This document shows positions 10,552 through 19,611 of a DNA stretch of 64,000 nucleotides, piece after piece; the first letter of the stretch is position 1; every line of letters begins with the position of its first letter. Source of the DNA: Azospirillum lipoferum 4B. GTDB taxonomy: Bacteria; Pseudomonadota; Alphaproteobacteria; Azospirillales; Azospirillaceae. The DNA lies in assembly GCF_000283655.1 (NCBI RefSeq), contig NC_016622.1:248001-312000 (forward strand). The letters are read 5' to 3'. Below the pieces are notes generated by a model, which had not been told where the DNA came from, searched no databases, and saw only the letters and a list, made by a program, of their open reading frames with translations. A program made the translations under genes and the position numbers.

Positions 10552-12444
10552 ATGGAAGCAGGCATGGACGGGCGGGAGCATGCGGCGAAGCTGCGCGCGC
10601 TCGCGCTGGGGGCGCTGGGTGTCGTCTATGGCGACATCGGCACCAGCCCGCTCTACACGCTGCGCGAATGCCTGACCGAGGGCGGCGGCTTTCCGCTGGT
10701 GCCGGAGGTCATCCTGGGCGTGCTGTCGCTGATCTTCTGGGCGCTGATCATTACGGTGACGGTGAAGTACGTCGTCTTCGTCATGCGCGCCGACAACCAG
10801 GGGGAGGGCGGCATCCTGGCGCTGACCGCGCTGGCGCTGCGCGGCATGCGGCCGGGGCACCGGCGCACCGGCGTCGTCATGGCCATCGGCGTGATGGGCG
10901 CCTCGCTGTTCTACGGCGACAGCCTGATCACTCCCGCCATCTCGGTGCTGAGCGCGGTGGAGGGGCTGCATGTCGTCGCCCCCGCCCTGGACGACTACGT
11001 CATCCCCATCACCCTGACCATCCTGGTCGGGCTGTTCGTGCTGCAGCGATTCGGGACGGAGAAGGTCGGCCGGCTGTTCGGGCCGGTGATGCTGGTCTGG
11101 TTCATCACGCTGGCGGCGCTGGGGCTGTGGCAGATCGTCCGCAATCCCGTCGTGCTGGGGGCGGTATGGCCGGGGCATGCCGTGGAGATGCTGTTCAACC
11201 ACGGCTGGCACGGCTTTCTGCTGCTGGGTGCCGTGGTTCTGGCGGTGACGGGGGCCGAGGCGCTCTATGCCGACATGGGCCATTTCGGCCGCAAGCCGAT
11301 CCGCGGCGCCTGGTACACCATCGTGCTGCCGTCGCTTCTGCTGTGCTATTTCGGCCAGGGCGCCCTGTTGCTGCACGAACCGGACGCCATCGAGAATCCC
11401 TTCTTCCATCTGGCGCCGGACTGGGCGCAGGTGCCGCTGCTGCTGCTGGCGACCGCGGCGACCATCATCGCCGGTCAGGCGGTGATCTCCGGCGCCTATT
11501 CGGTGACGCTGCAGGCGATGCATCTGCGCTATCTGCCGCGGATGGAGGTGATGCACACCTCGGAGCATGAGAAGGGCCAGATCTACATGCCGCAGCTGAA
11601 CTGGCTGCTGCTGGCCGGCGTTCTCCTGCTGGTGCTGACCTTCCAGACCTCCAGCAACCTCGCCGCCGCCTATGGCATCGCGGTGACCGGCACGATGGTG
11701 GCGACCACGCTGCTGGCCTACAAGGTCGCGCGCTCGCTCGGCCGCTGGAAGCTGTGGCAGGCGGTGCTGGCGCTGGCGGTGTTCCTGACCGTCGACATGG
11801 CGCTGTTCCTGGCCAACCTGGTCAAGGTGGAGGAGGGCGGCTGGTTCCCGCTGGTGGTCGGCGCGGCCGTCTTCCTGCTGATGGCGACCTGGCGGCGCGG
11901 GCGCGAGGTGGTGCGCAAGCGGCTGGCCGAGGATGCGCTGCCCTTCGACCTGCTGGTGGAGCGGCTGAAGGGCGGCTCGGTGCAGCGGGTTCCGGGCACC
12001 GCCGTGTTCCTGACCGGCAACCCGCGCGGCCTGCCGCCGGGGCTGCTGCACAGCCTGAAGCACTACAAGGTGCTGCACCAGCGGGTCGTGCTGCTGACCG
12101 TCGACATCGAGGACGTGCCCCATGTGCCGGACGAGCAGCGCTTCGAGTTGAAGGCCCTGTCCGCCGGATTCTTCCGCCTGATCGTCCATTTCGGCTTCAA
12201 GGACGAGCCGGACATCCCGCAGGCGCTGGAGACCAAGCGGATTCCAGGATTGCCGTTCGAGCCGATGGAAACCACCTATTTCGTCAGCCGCGAGACGCTG
12301 ATCCGCAGCCACGGCAAGCTCGGCCTGCCGCGCTGGCAGGAACCGCTGTTCATCTTCCTGTCCAAGCTGTCGACCAGCGCGTCGGAATATTTCTGCATCC
12401 CGCCCAACCGGGTGGTCGAGCTGGGCATGCAGCTGGAGATTTAG
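10552..12444 (+). CDS. kup: Kup-family potassium uptake protein
   Basis: Inner-membrane K+/H+ symporter of 630 residues, the usual family length. Signature N-terminus ALGVVYGDIGTSPLYTL, then ADNQGEGGILALTALAL, GASLFYGDSLITPAISVLSA and GAEALYADMGHFGRKPI. About twelve membrane segments occupy the first two thirds, and a cytoplasmic C-terminal domain follows (VPGTAVFLTGNPRGLPPGLLHSLKHY to ISEYF-like SASEYFCIPPNRVVELG). Two ATGs four codons apart are possible starts. The 266-bp region shared with the divergent GGDEF gene must hold its promoter; no clear riboswitch was seen there. Confidence 0.97.
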   Translation: MEAGMDGREHAAKLRALALGALGVVYGDIGTSPLYTLRECLTEGGGFPLVPEVILGVLSLIFWALIITVTVKYVVFVMRADNQGEGGILALTALALRGMRPGHRRTGVVMAIGVMGASLFYGDSLITPAISVLSAVEGLHVVAPALDDYVIPITLTILVGLFVLQRFGTEKVGRLFGPVMLVWFITLAALGLWQIVRNPVVLGAVWPGHAVEMLFNHGWHGFLLLGAVVLAVTGAEALYADMGHFGRKPIRGAWYTIVLPSLLLCYFGQGALLLHEPDAIENPFFHLAPDWAQVPLLLLATAATIIAGQAVISGAYSVTLQAMHLRYLPRMEVMHTSEHEKGQIYMPQLNWLLLAGVLLLVLTFQTSSNLAAAYGIAVTGTMVATTLLAYKVARSLGRWKLWQAVLALAVFLTVDMALFLANLVKVEEGGWFPLVVGAAVFLLMATWRRGREVVRKRLAEDALPFDLLVERLKGGSVQRVPGTAVFLTGNPRGLPPGLLHSLKHYKVLHQRVVLLTVDIEDVPHVPDEQRFELKALSAGFFRLIVHFGFKDEPDIPQALETKRIPGLPFEPMETTYFVSRETLIRSHGKLGLPRWQEPLFIFLSKLSTSASEYFCIPPNRVVELGMQLEI

Positions 12445-12491
12445 GGCGGATTCAGCCCGGCAGAGTCTGCCGCGCCATGCCGCCGGGACGG

Positions 12492-12523
12492 CGGGCGGGG
12501 GCAGTTTCTGCCGCCCCCGCCCG
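12492..12523. terminator. Strong GC hairpin after kup, possibly bidirectional
   Basis: CGGGCGGGGG pairs perfectly with CCCCCGCCCG around a CAG-TTT-CTG-centred loop. It lies between the convergent ends of kup and the small gene at 12565-12819. There is no T-tract on either side, so it is at best an imperfect terminator. Confidence 0.4.
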
Positions 12524-12543
12524 AAGGCCGTTCACCTTACCGA

Positions 12544-12571
12544 ACGCCCATCACCAGACGCCCATCACCAG
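12544..12571. repeat. 14-bp tandem duplication over a stop codon
   Basis: ACGCCCATCACCAG occurs twice back to back. The second copy contains the stop codon (TGA on the minus strand) of the small gene at 12565-12819, so the gene's tail has been duplicated. Confidence 0.75.
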
Positions 12572-12819
12572 ACGATGGACACCGGCGGCTTGTAGGCGGA
12601 CGCGGCGAACATCTGCCGCACCGCCAGCTCCAGCTTGATCTGTGCCTCCGACTTCTTGACGAAGGACAGGTCGATGTCGCCCAAGGGCTTCACCACGCAG
12701 CCGGAGCGGCTGAGACTGCGCAGCGCCGCCTGGGACGCCTGCTGTTTTGCCTCGGGAATGGCGGTGACGGTGGCCGATCCCTCCGGCGGCCGGACGACGT
12801 AGAGGTCGAATTTCGGCAT
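12565..12819 (-). CDS. Small conserved-looking protein of unknown function
   Basis: 84 residues, starting MPKFDLYVVRPPEGSATVTA. Ribosome site GGAGAG lies about 7 bp before ATG 12819; an in-frame GTG two codons upstream is possible. It is an alpha/beta-like small protein with no signal peptide, membrane segment or cysteine pair. I do not recognise the family. It is convergent with kup. Confidence 0.75.
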   Translation of the reverse strand: MPKFDLYVVRPPEGSATVTAIPEAKQQASQAALRSLSRSGCVVKPLGDIDLSFVKKSEAQIKLELAVRQMFAASAYKPPVSIVW

Positions 12820-12888
12820 GGGCACTCTCCGTTCTGACGAAACGTCGGGTGCCCCATCGCAAGCGCCGGGCCAACTTCTACGATGAGG

Positions 12889-13485
12889 TCAGCGCCGCAC
12901 CATCGGCGCCAGATCCTTGCGGATGCCGGCGTCGAGCCGGGCGTTCAGGTCGTCCATCATCCGGCGGGTGATCTCCAGGAAGGTCGCCTCGCGGTCGGCC
13001 AGCGAGATGTTCTCCGCCACGGTGGTGGAATGGGTAACGGTGGAGCGGGTCACGCCGCGGAAGCCGCCATTGCCGGTGTCCGGCACCTCGCCGGCGATCT
13101 CCACCTCGATCCGGCCGTCATAGCGCTGGGCCTGATCGTTGCTGAAATAGCCGGTGATGCCCTTCTTGGTGGGCAGCGCCACCTCGACGATGCTGGCGTC
13201 GCGGATGGTGACGCGCACGCGTCCAGTCCCGCCGGCGGCTTGCAGCCGCTCCGCCGCCCAGCGCCGCACCGCCTCGGCCGGCGGCACCGCGGAGCGTCCC
13301 TCCACATGCTTGGCCCCCATCGGGCGGTAGGCGTCGACCACGTCGATGCTGCCGGCATTCAGCACGATCGGCCCGAAATTGGAGAAATCGACGGGCCGCG
13401 GCGCCGGCCGCGGCGGCGTGCTCTGGCAGGCGGCAAGCAGGAGGGTGGCCGTTCCGGCGGCAAGGACAAGGCGGCGCGACAGCAT
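12889..13485 (-). CDS. Predicted lipoprotein of unknown function
   Basis: 198 residues. Lipoprotein signal MLSRRLVLAAGTATLLLAAC, with the lipobox cysteine at residue 20, so it is probably anchored in the outer or inner membrane facing the periplasm. The mature part includes NFGPIVLNAGSIDVVDAYRP, a helical segment with EAVRRWAAERLQAAG, and a beta-rich RVRVTIRDASIVEV region ending with a helical tail. The layout resembles envelope lipoproteins, but no named family is claimed. The frame is open beyond 13485; the start is set by the signal peptide. Confidence 0.85.
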   Translation of the reverse strand: MLSRRLVLAAGTATLLLAACQSTPPRPAPRPVDFSNFGPIVLNAGSIDVVDAYRPMGAKHVEGRSAVPPAEAVRRWAAERLQAAGGTGRVRVTIRDASIVEVALPTKKGITGYFSNDQAQRYDGRIEVEIAGEVPDTGNGGFRGVTRSTVTHSTTVAENISLADREATFLEITRRMMDDLNARLDAGIRKDLAPMVRR

Positions 13486-13591
13486 GGGGGCTCCGGGTGA
13501 GGGAGGGTGGTTGGACGATTGCGGCGGCACTATAGCCGGCAAGGCGGAGGGGTGCATCACGCCCATTCCGGTGAAGGCCTTCCGGACTGCT

Positions 13592-13906
13592 TCAGCCGTC
13601 CGGGAGGTCGCCGAGCATAACCGGCAGGTCGCGGGCACCGTGAAGGATGCGGACGATCAACGGCGGCCGGCGCTCGGCATTGTAGACGACGATATAGGGG
13701 AAGCCGGTCAGGCTGATGAAGCGGTAGGGCGGGGCGGCCAAGTCCGGGCGCTGCGTTCCGACCAGGGTATGGGTGCCGATGCGCTGTGCCGTCCGGGCGA
13801 GGGTATCGCGCAAGGCGCGGGCGGCGCCGGGATTGTCCTGGGCGATCCAGCGGATTGCCGACAGCAAATCGCGCCGCGCCGCCGGCGACAGCAGTGCTGT
13901 GGTCAT
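13592..13906 (-). CDS. parE: RelE/ParE-family toxin
   Basis: 104 residues, the usual ParE size: LSPAARRDLLSAIRWIAQDNPGAA at the N-terminus, then the beta core RFISLTGFPYIVVYNAERRPPLIVRILHGARDLP. ParE toxins poison DNA gyrase, while RelE relatives cut mRNA; the sequence alone fits the ParE branch better. The start overlaps the stop of the antitoxin by 4 bp (ATGA), the typical coupling of a type II module. Confidence 0.92.
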   Translation of the reverse strand: MTTALLSPAARRDLLSAIRWIAQDNPGAARALRDTLARTAQRIGTHTLVGTQRPDLAAPPYRFISLTGFPYIVVYNAERRPPLIVRILHGARDLPVMLGDLPDG

Positions 13907-14178
13907 CGGCTGCGGGAGTCGGTGTGGGATGCGATGCTGGAGTCGATGATCGCGTCGGCTTCGGCCAGGACATCGTCGATGGCCACGCTGCCGTCACGGT
14001 CGGCTTCGGCCTCGGCCTGGAGCAGCATGGCGTTGAAGGTCCGCCGCCGCTCCTCGGCCTCCTGCAGCAGACGCAGGCCGGAGCGGACCACTTCGCTCAC
14101 ATTGTTGTAACGCCCGCCTTCGACACAGTCGCGGGCGAACCGCTCCAACTCCGGGGTGAGATGCACGTTGGTCGCCAT
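13903..14178 (-). CDS. parD: ParD-type antitoxin
   Basis: 91 residues. The N-terminal ribbon-helix-helix (MATNVHLTPELERFARDCVE, then YNNVSEVVRSGLRLLQEAE) binds DNA; the C-terminal tail is acidic and probably binds the toxin. ATG 14178 is chosen because GGGGA lies about 9 bp upstream and it gives the usual ParD N-terminus; two upstream ATGs are possible. It is first in the operon, followed by the toxin, and is expected to autorepress through the palindrome at 14202-14220. Confidence 0.92.
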   Translation of the reverse strand: MATNVHLTPELERFARDCVEGGRYNNVSEVVRSGLRLLQEAEERRRTFNAMLLQAEAEADRDGSVAIDDVLAEADAIIDSSIASHTDSRSR

Positions 14179-14201
14179 CGCCGCCGTCCCCATCAAGATC
14201 G

Positions 14202-14220
14202 TATGTCAAGCTTTGACATA
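14202..14220. promoter_or_regulatory. Probable ParD operator (perfect palindrome)
   Basis: TATGTCAA-GCT-TTGACATA is a perfect 8-bp inverted repeat with a 3-bp centre, about 24 bp upstream of the parD start. Its position and symmetry fit a ribbon-helix-helix dimer site for autorepression; TTGACA within it could also serve as a -35 element. Confidence 0.7.
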
Positions 14221-14293
14221 GAGTATGGGTGAGGCCGGCGGGGAGCGCAAGCGGACGGCCGGCGCCCTTCGGCACCGGCCGCCAACACACTGC

Positions 14294-15229
14294 TTACGCG
14301 CCATACACGCGGTCGAGATCCGCGTCGGTGAAGTGGTAGTCGGTCGAGCAGAACTGGCAGGTCACCTCGACCCGGCCGTCGTCGATCTTCAATTCCTGCA
14401 CCTCTTCGCGGGGCAGGCTGCGCAGCATGGTCTCCACCCGCTCGCGCGAGCAGCGGCAGCCGAAGCGCAGCGCATGGCCCTCATAGATCCGCACGCCGTC
14501 CTCGTGGAACAGGCGGTAGAGCAGGTCGGACGCGGCGAGATCGGTCGACAGCAGCTCGTCGCCGGTGACGCTGGCCATCAGCACCATGGCGCGGCGCCAA
14601 TCGTCTTCCTTGTCGGACGCGACCAGACCCTGTTCCTGCGGCAGGCGCTGGATCATGATGCCGCCGGTGCGCCACTGGCCGGGCGTGCCGTCCGGCTTCA
14701 CCTCGCGGTCGACCGAGACGGTCAGGCCGGTGTCGATCTGCTCGGACTGGCGGAAGTAATGCTGGACGCAGTCGGTCAGCGTCTTGCCGTACAGCTCGAC
14801 GATGCCCTGGTAGCGGTCGGTGTCCTGACCCTGGTCCACCGTGAAGGCGATGTAGCCCTTGCCGAGCAGCGCCGCGGCCGGGGCGATCTCGACGTCCCGC
14901 TCGGCCTTGGCCAGCGCTTCCGGATCGAACTGGGCATAGGCGCGCACGTCGCCGACCGAGGTGACGTCGGCCACCATCAGGCGGATCGGCCCGTCGCCCT
15001 TGGTCTGCAGGGTGAAGATGCCCTCGTATTTCAGCATGCTGGCGAGCAGCACGGCCAGCGTCGCCGTCTCCGCCAGGAAGCGGGCGACGGTGGGCGGATA
15101 GTCGTGGCGGGTCAGGATCTCGTCGATTGCCGGCCCCAGCTTGATGGTGCGGCCGCGCAGGCGCGACGCCTCGATCTGGAACGGCAGGACGAAATCATCG
15201 GTGAGCGGGCGGACGGACGGATCGTCCAT
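14294..15229 (-). CDS. hslO: Redox-regulated chaperone Hsp33
   Basis: Cytoplasmic holdase activated by oxidants through release of zinc from four cysteines. 311 residues. The cysteines are visible as CxC at 258/260 (FGCRCSRERVE) and CxxC at 291/294 (VTCQFCSTDYHF). The core has GRTIKLGPAIDEIL, LLASMLKYEGIFTLQTKGDGP and the substrate-binding domain. It follows argD and argF on the same strand, an order common in this group, though a repeat-filled gap of about 275 bp separates it from argF. Confidence 0.97.
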   Translation of the reverse strand: MDDPSVRPLTDDFVLPFQIEASRLRGRTIKLGPAIDEILTRHDYPPTVARFLAETATLAVLLASMLKYEGIFTLQTKGDGPIRLMVADVTSVGDVRAYAQFDPEALAKAERDVEIAPAAALLGKGYIAFTVDQGQDTDRYQGIVELYGKTLTDCVQHYFRQSEQIDTGLTVSVDREVKPDGTPGQWRTGGIMIQRLPQEQGLVASDKEDDWRRAMVLMASVTGDELLSTDLAASDLLYRLFHEDGVRIYEGHALRFGCRCSRERVETMLRSLPREEVQELKIDDGRVEVTCQFCSTDYHFTDADLDRVYGA

Positions 15230-15355
15230 AGGGCGGATTCCTTAAGACAGAGACCGGCAATACAGGCGTAGGGCGCAAGATCGGGGCGGGCGGGGGCCGA
15301 ATCAAGGCCGGCAGGGCACCCATGCATGGGGTGGCCTGTGGGCGTAGCGGTGCTT

Positions 15356-15482
15356 TGCCCCCTCCCCGACCCTCCCCCGCTTTGCGGGAGAGGGAGTGAG
15401 CGTCAGAGCGGCGGAGTTCCCTCTCCCGCGATCGGACCGGCCTTTGGCCGGCCGAGGGCGGGGGAGGGTTAGGGAGGGGGCA
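15356..15482. repeat. Palindromic repeat between argF and hslO
   Basis: Arms TGCCCCCTCCCCGACCCTCC and GGAGGGTTAGGGAGGGGGCA pair; inner CGGGAGAGGGA and TCCCTCTCCCG pair as well; a small hairpin (GGCCGGC) lies in the right half. It is the same family as 7833-7960. The rest of the 15230-15505 gap shows no gene. Confidence 0.8.
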
Positions 15483-15505
15483 TTGGCGAGCGAGCAAAAG
15501 CTCCC

Positions 15506-16459
15506 TCAGTCCAGCACGCCCATGCACCAGCCGAGGATGGCCTTCTGGGCGTGCAGGCGGTTTTCCGCCTCGTCCCAGACCACCGAATGGCGGCCGTCGA
15601 TCACGCCGTCGGTCACTTCCTCGTTCCGGTGGGCCGGCAGGCAGTGCATGAACAGCGCATCCGGGTGGGCGTGCGCCATCAGCGCCTCGTTCACCTGATA
15701 GGGGGCGAGGATCGCCGCGCGCTCGTCCACGTCGGTGTTGTGCATGGAGGCCCAGGCGTCGGTGATGACGCACTCCACCCCGCGCACCGCCTCTTCCGGC
15801 GATTCGGTGACGACCAGACGGCCGGTGCCCTCGCGCTCCGCCCAGGCCAGCAGCTCCGGCGACGGGCCGTAGACGGTGGGGCAGGCCAGACGCATCTCGA
15901 AGCCGAAGCGGACGGCGGCATGCGCCCAGCTGACCGCGACGTTGTTGCAGTCGCCGATCCAGGCGACGGTCCGGCCGTTGATCGGACCGCGATGCTCCTC
16001 GAAGGTCATCAGGTCGGCCATGATCTGGCAGGGGTGGGTCTGGTCGGTCAGGCCGTTGATGATCGGGATGCTGGCATGGGTGGCCAGTTCATGCACCCGT
16101 TCCTCGCCGGTGGTGCGGACCATCACCGCGTCGACGAAGCGCGACAGCACGCGGGCGGTGTCGCCGATGGTCTCGCCGCGGCCAAGCTGCATGTCGTCGG
16201 GCTTCAGCACCACGACGTTGCCGCCGAACTGCTGCATGCCGACCTCGAACGACACGCGGGTGCGGGTCGAGGGCTTCTCGAAGATCAGGGCCAGCGAGCG
16301 GCCGGCCAGCAGGGTGGAATGGGCCAGCCGGTCCTTCTTCAGGTCGGCCTTGATGCGCACGGCATGGTCGAGCAGGCGGCGCAGCGTGGCGCCGTCCAGC
16401 CGGTCGATGTCGAGAAAATGCCGAACGCCAGTATTGGCGCTGTTGTTGTCGCCGCTCAT
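15506..16459 (-). CDS. argF: Ornithine carbamoyltransferase
   Basis: Makes citrulline from ornithine and carbamoyl phosphate in arginine synthesis. 317 residues. The carbamoyl-phosphate motif [14 protein letters not shown], ornithine-loop residues in [11 protein letters not shown], and [13 protein letters not shown] near the C-terminus are all present. The ATG overlaps the argD stop (ATGA), indicating translational coupling. An upstream in-frame ATG at 16468 is less likely. Confidence 0.97.
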   Translation of the reverse strand: MSGDNNSANTGVRHFLDIDRLDGATLRRLLDHAVRIKADLKKDRLAHSTLLAGRSLALIFEKPSTRTRVSFEVGMQQFGGNVVVLKPDDMQLGRGETIGDTARVLSRFVDAVMVRTTGEERVHELATHASIPIINGLTDQTHPCQIMADLMTFEEHRGPINGRTVAWIGDCNNVAVSWAHAAVRFGFEMRLACPTVYGPSPELLAWAEREGTGRLVVTESPEEAVRGVECVITDAWASMHNTDVDERAAILAPYQVNEALMAHAHPDALFMHCLPAHRNEEVTDGVIDGRHSVVWDEAENRLHAQKAILGWCMGVLD

Positions 16460-17613
16460 CCCACGCACTCCTGCGCCGTCCGGTCGAGAATCCCGACGGC
16501 CTCATTCACTTCGGCTTCGCCGATGTTCAGGGGCGGCAGCAGCCGCACCACATTGTCGCCGGCCGGGACCGACAGCAGGCCGTTGGCGCGCAGCTTCGCC
16601 ACCACATCGCCCACCGGCTGGCCAAGCTTCAGGCCCAGCATCAGGCCCTGGCCGCGCAGTTCCAGGAACAGCGACGGATGCTTGGCGATCAGCTCTTCCA
16701 GGCGGCCGCGCATATAGGCCGAGGTCTTCTGAACCTCGTCCAGGAAGCCCGGTGCCAGCATGACGTCCAGCACGGCGTTGCCGACGGCGGTCGCCAGCGG
16801 GTTGCCGCCATAGGTGGAGCCATGGGTGCCGGCGGTCATGCCCGACGCCGCACGCTCCGTCGCCAGACAGGCGCCGAGCGGGAAGCCGCCGCCGATGCCC
16901 TTGGCGACGCACATGACGTCCGGCGTGATGCCGGCCCATTCATGGGCGAACAGCTTGCCGGTACGGCCCATGCCGCACTGGATCTCGTCCAGGAACAGCA
17001 GCAGGCCATGCTCGTCGCACAGCGCGCGCAAGCCGCGCAGGAACTCCACCGAACCGGCGCGGATGCCGCCCTCGCCCTGGATCGGCTCGACGCAGATGCC
17101 GCCGGTGGCGGGCGTGATCGCGGCGCGCACGGCGTCAAGGTCGCCGAAGGGCACCTGGTCGAAGCCGTCCAGCAGCGGGTCGAAGCCGTGGATCAGCTTC
17201 TCCTGCTTGGCGGCCGAGATGGCGCCCAGCGTGCGGCCGTGGAAGGCCTGCTCGAAGGTGATGATGCGGTTCTTCTGCGGGTTGCCGGAATCATAATGGT
17301 ACTTGCGGACGGTCTTGGCGCCGCATTCCCACGCTTCCGCGCCGGAATTCGTGAAGAAAACCGTGTCGGCGAAGGTCGCCTCGGTCAGGCGCTTGCCAAG
17401 GCTCTCCTGCCCGGCGACCCGGAACAGGTTGGAGGTGTGCCACAGCTTGTTCGCCTGCTCGGTCAGCTTTTCCACCAGATAGGGATGCGCGTGACCCAGG
17501 GCGTTCACCGCGACGCCGGCGGCGAAGTCGAGGAATCGTCGCCCGTCGGTCGCGTAGAGATACGGACCTTGACCACGCTCGAACACGATGTCGGCGCGGG
17601 CGTATGTGGGCAT
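16456..17613 (-). CDS. argD: Acetylornithine aminotransferase
   Basis: PLP-dependent aminotransferase of arginine synthesis, possibly also acting on succinyl-diaminopimelate in lysine synthesis. 385 residues from [40 protein letters not shown] and the PLP-lysine segment [13 protein letters not shown] are present; [14 protein letters not shown] carries the aspartate that binds the pyridine nitrogen. The frame continues upstream to 17715, but family alignment by memory puts the start at MPTYAR. No good ribosome site was seen for it. Confidence 0.95.
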   Translation of the reverse strand: MPTYARADIVFERGQGPYLYATDGRRFLDFAAGVAVNALGHAHPYLVEKLTEQANKLWHTSNLFRVAGQESLGKRLTEATFADTVFFTNSGAEAWECGAKTVRKYHYDSGNPQKNRIITFEQAFHGRTLGAISAAKQEKLIHGFDPLLDGFDQVPFGDLDAVRAAITPATGGICVEPIQGEGGIRAGSVEFLRGLRALCDEHGLLLFLDEIQCGMGRTGKLFAHEWAGITPDVMCVAKGIGGGFPLGACLATERAASGMTAGTHGSTYGGNPLATAVGNAVLDVMLAPGFLDEVQKTSAYMRGRLEELIAKHPSLFLELRGQGLMLGLKLGQPVGDVVAKLRANGLLSVPAGDNVVRLLPPLNIGEAEVNEAVGILDRTAQECVG

Positions 17614-17639
17614 AACGACGGGGATCACGGCCTTGGTCT

Positions 17640-17678
17640 CCCAAAATGGAAAATCCGGCGGCCAAGGCTGGCCGCCGG
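17640..17678 (-). terminator. Rho-independent terminator downstream of the ABC-2 permease
   Basis: A perfect 10-bp stem (CCGGCGGCCA / TGGCCGCCGG, 4-nt loop) is followed on the minus strand by ATTTTCCATTTT. It would end the permease transcript before argD, about 75-100 bp beyond the permease stop. Confidence 0.65.
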
Positions 17679-17752
17679 GAACGGCAAATATCCGGAGATC
17701 GATGGGTTCTGTCAACGGACAGGTCGGAAAAGGCGCAAGGGTCGCGGAAACT

Positions 17753-18556
17753 TCACGCCTTCAGCTTGTAACCGGTCTTGAACATGCGCCAGGCAAGCCA
17801 CCACAGCCCGGCATTCACCCCCAGCATCACGATCACGCCCAGCCAGCGCGACCCGTCCGACGTGCCGATGAAGCCATAGCGGAAGCCGTCGATCATGTAG
17901 AAGAACGGGTCGAAATGGGCGATCCACCAGAAGAAGGGCGGCAGGGTTTCGACCGAATAAAAGGTGCCGGACAGGAAGGACAGCGGCGTCACCACGAAAT
18001 TGGTCACCGCCGCGATGTTGTCGAACTTTTCCGACCAGACGCCGCCGACCAGACCCAGCAGCGACAGCAGCATCGACGCCATCACCGCATGGAACAGCAC
18101 GAAGCCCGGATGCGGCATCTGCATCGGGATCACCGCCCAGATGGCGAGGCCCGTCACCAGACCGACCACGATGCCGCGGGTGATGCCGCCGAAGACGAAG
18201 CCGCTGACCAGTTCCATCGGCGACAGCGGCGGCATCAGGATGTCGACGATGTTGCCCTGGACCTTGGCGATCACGATGGAGGAGGAGGTGTTGGCGAAGG
18301 CGTTCTGCACCATCGCCATCATGATCAGGCCGGGCGCCAGGAATTGCAGATAGGGCGTCTCGCCCACCATCCGCACGGCGGAACCGAGCGACAGGGCGAA
18401 CACCGCATAAAAGAGCAGGGTCGTCACCACCGGCGCCCAGACGGTCTGCTGGTGCACCTTGACGAAGCGCCGTACCTCGCGTGCGTACAGCGTCCACAGG
18501 CCGATCCAGTTGACGGAACCGACATTGCGCGGCATGGGAGGAAGGGGAAGGGTCAT
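17753..18556 (-). CDS. ABC-2 type transporter permease
   Basis: 267 residues with about six membrane segments. Features of the YadH/NodJ-like ABC-2 group: [21 protein letters not shown] at the N-terminus, [19 protein letters not shown], and the end region [36 protein letters not shown]. Its cognate ATPase is not adjacent: argD lies downstream and recX is divergent upstream. The ATPase must be encoded elsewhere, or the neighbour was lost. Substrate unknown; relatives export polysaccharides, lipids or drugs. Confidence 0.92.
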   Translation of the reverse strand: MTLPLPPMPRNVGSVNWIGLWTLYAREVRRFVKVHQQTVWAPVVTTLLFYAVFALSLGSAVRMVGETPYLQFLAPGLIMMAMVQNAFANTSSSIVIAKVQGNIVDILMPPLSPMELVSGFVFGGITRGIVVGLVTGLAIWAVIPMQMPHPGFVLFHAVMASMLLSLLGLVGGVWSEKFDNIAAVTNFVVTPLSFLSGTFYSVETLPPFFWWIAHFDPFFYMIDGFRYGFIGTSDGSRWLGVIVMLGVNAGLWWLAWRMFKTGYKLKA

Positions 18557-18673
18557 CGCGTCACGATCTGCCTTTTGGGTAGCGGCGCCGGCAAGGCCAC
18601 AGACTGCCGAGAAGGTCACGGACTGTACTGGCGGCCCGCCCATCCGGCAACCGCCGCCGCCGAAGGGACTGCC

Positions 18674-19252
18674 ATGAACACCGACGACAAGCGCCCGTCT
18701 TCGCCGGCCCGCAAGCCGCCCAAGCGCGTCACGCCGCAGTATCTGGAGAACGCGGCGCTGCATTACCTGGAACGCTTCGCCAGCTCGACGGCCAACCTGC
18801 GCCGGGTGCTGATGCGCAAGGTCGACCTGTCGGCCAAGGCACACGGCACCGACCGCGAGGAGGGCGCCCGCTGGGTCGACGAGCTGCTCGCCCGCTATGT
18901 CCGCAGCGGCCTGCTGAACGACGAGACCTATGCCCGCATGCGGACCGAAAGCCTGCACCGCCGCGGCGCCTCCACCCGGCTGATCGCGCAGAAGCTGGCC
19001 GGCAAGGGCATCGGCCGCGACGAGGCCGACAAGGCGCTGGACAGCCTGCGCGAGGATGTCGGGCCGGATCTGGACCTGACGGCGGCGCTGGCGCTGGCGA
19101 AGCGGCGGCGGCTGGGTCCCTACCGGCGGCCGGAGCAGCGCGCGGCGCACCGAGAGAAGGACATGGCGGCGCTGGGACGGGCGGGCTTCGGGTATGAGAT
19201 CGCCCGGCGGGTGGTGGATGCGGAGGATCCGGAGGAGCTGGTGGGGGAGTAA
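18674..19252 (+). CDS. recX: RecX family regulatory protein
   Basis: 192 residues with the tandem three-helix repeats of RecX: TPQYLENAALHYLERFASS, WVDELLARYVRSGLLNDETYAR and STRLIAQKLAGKGIGRDEADKAL. RecX binds RecA filaments and restrains their activity. recA is not in the window; stand-alone recX is common in Alphaproteobacteria. It is divergent from the permease gene with a 117-bp intergenic region. Confidence 0.9.
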   Translation: MNTDDKRPSSPARKPPKRVTPQYLENAALHYLERFASSTANLRRVLMRKVDLSAKAHGTDREEGARWVDELLARYVRSGLLNDETYARMRTESLHRRGASTRLIAQKLAGKGIGRDEADKALDSLREDVGPDLDLTAALALAKRRRLGPYRRPEQRAAHREKDMAALGRAGFGYEIARRVVDAEDPEELVGE

Positions 19253-19254
19253 AA

Positions 19255-19430
19255 GTTAGACCCCCACCTATCCTCCCCCGCTCTCAGCGGACCTATGGTC
19301 CGCCTGCCGCGTCAGCACAAAGCGTAGCTTTGTGCGAGAGCTGGGCGGGGGAGGGACTACCGCCACTCTCCCGCACAAGCACTAGCTCCCTCTCCCGCCC
19401 AGCGGGGGAGGGTTGGGGTGGGGGTCTAAC
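19255..19430. repeat. Palindromic repeat overlapping nothing, just after recX
   Basis: Outer arms GTTAGACCCCCACC and GGTGGGGGTCTAAC match perfectly at the ends; CCTCCCCCGCT and AGCGGGGGAGG pair inside; hairpins GCGGACCTATGGTCCGC and GCACAAAGCGTAGCTTTGTGC sit in the centre. It starts 3 bp after the recX stop. It is a longer member of the 7833 and 15356 family. Confidence 0.8.
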
Positions 19431-19464
19431 GCTGCACACCCTCAACCACCCAACCCCAGAAACG

Positions 19465-19498
19465 ACGAAACGCGCGGCACCCTTTCGGATGTCGCGCG
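19465..19498 (-). terminator. Probable rpmB terminator
   Basis: On the minus strand CGCGCGACA and TGCCGCGCG form a 9-bp stem with one mismatch, followed by TTTCGTCGTTTCT. It lies about 115 bp beyond the rpmB stop. Confidence 0.5.
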
Positions 19499-19611
19499 CC
19501 GCTCTCTTACCGGGAGTCGGAATCGTCCTGTACGCGTCCTAATTCTCGTTGGCGGAGCGGCAAGCGCCCCGCCTCAGCACACCAAACGCGCCCCAGAATC
19601 CGGGGAAGCGA

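Noticed and set aside
10012-12312. A 766-codon minus-strand frame opposite kup
   Set aside because: His/Gln-rich shadow frame; kup has unmistakable family motifs on the other strand.
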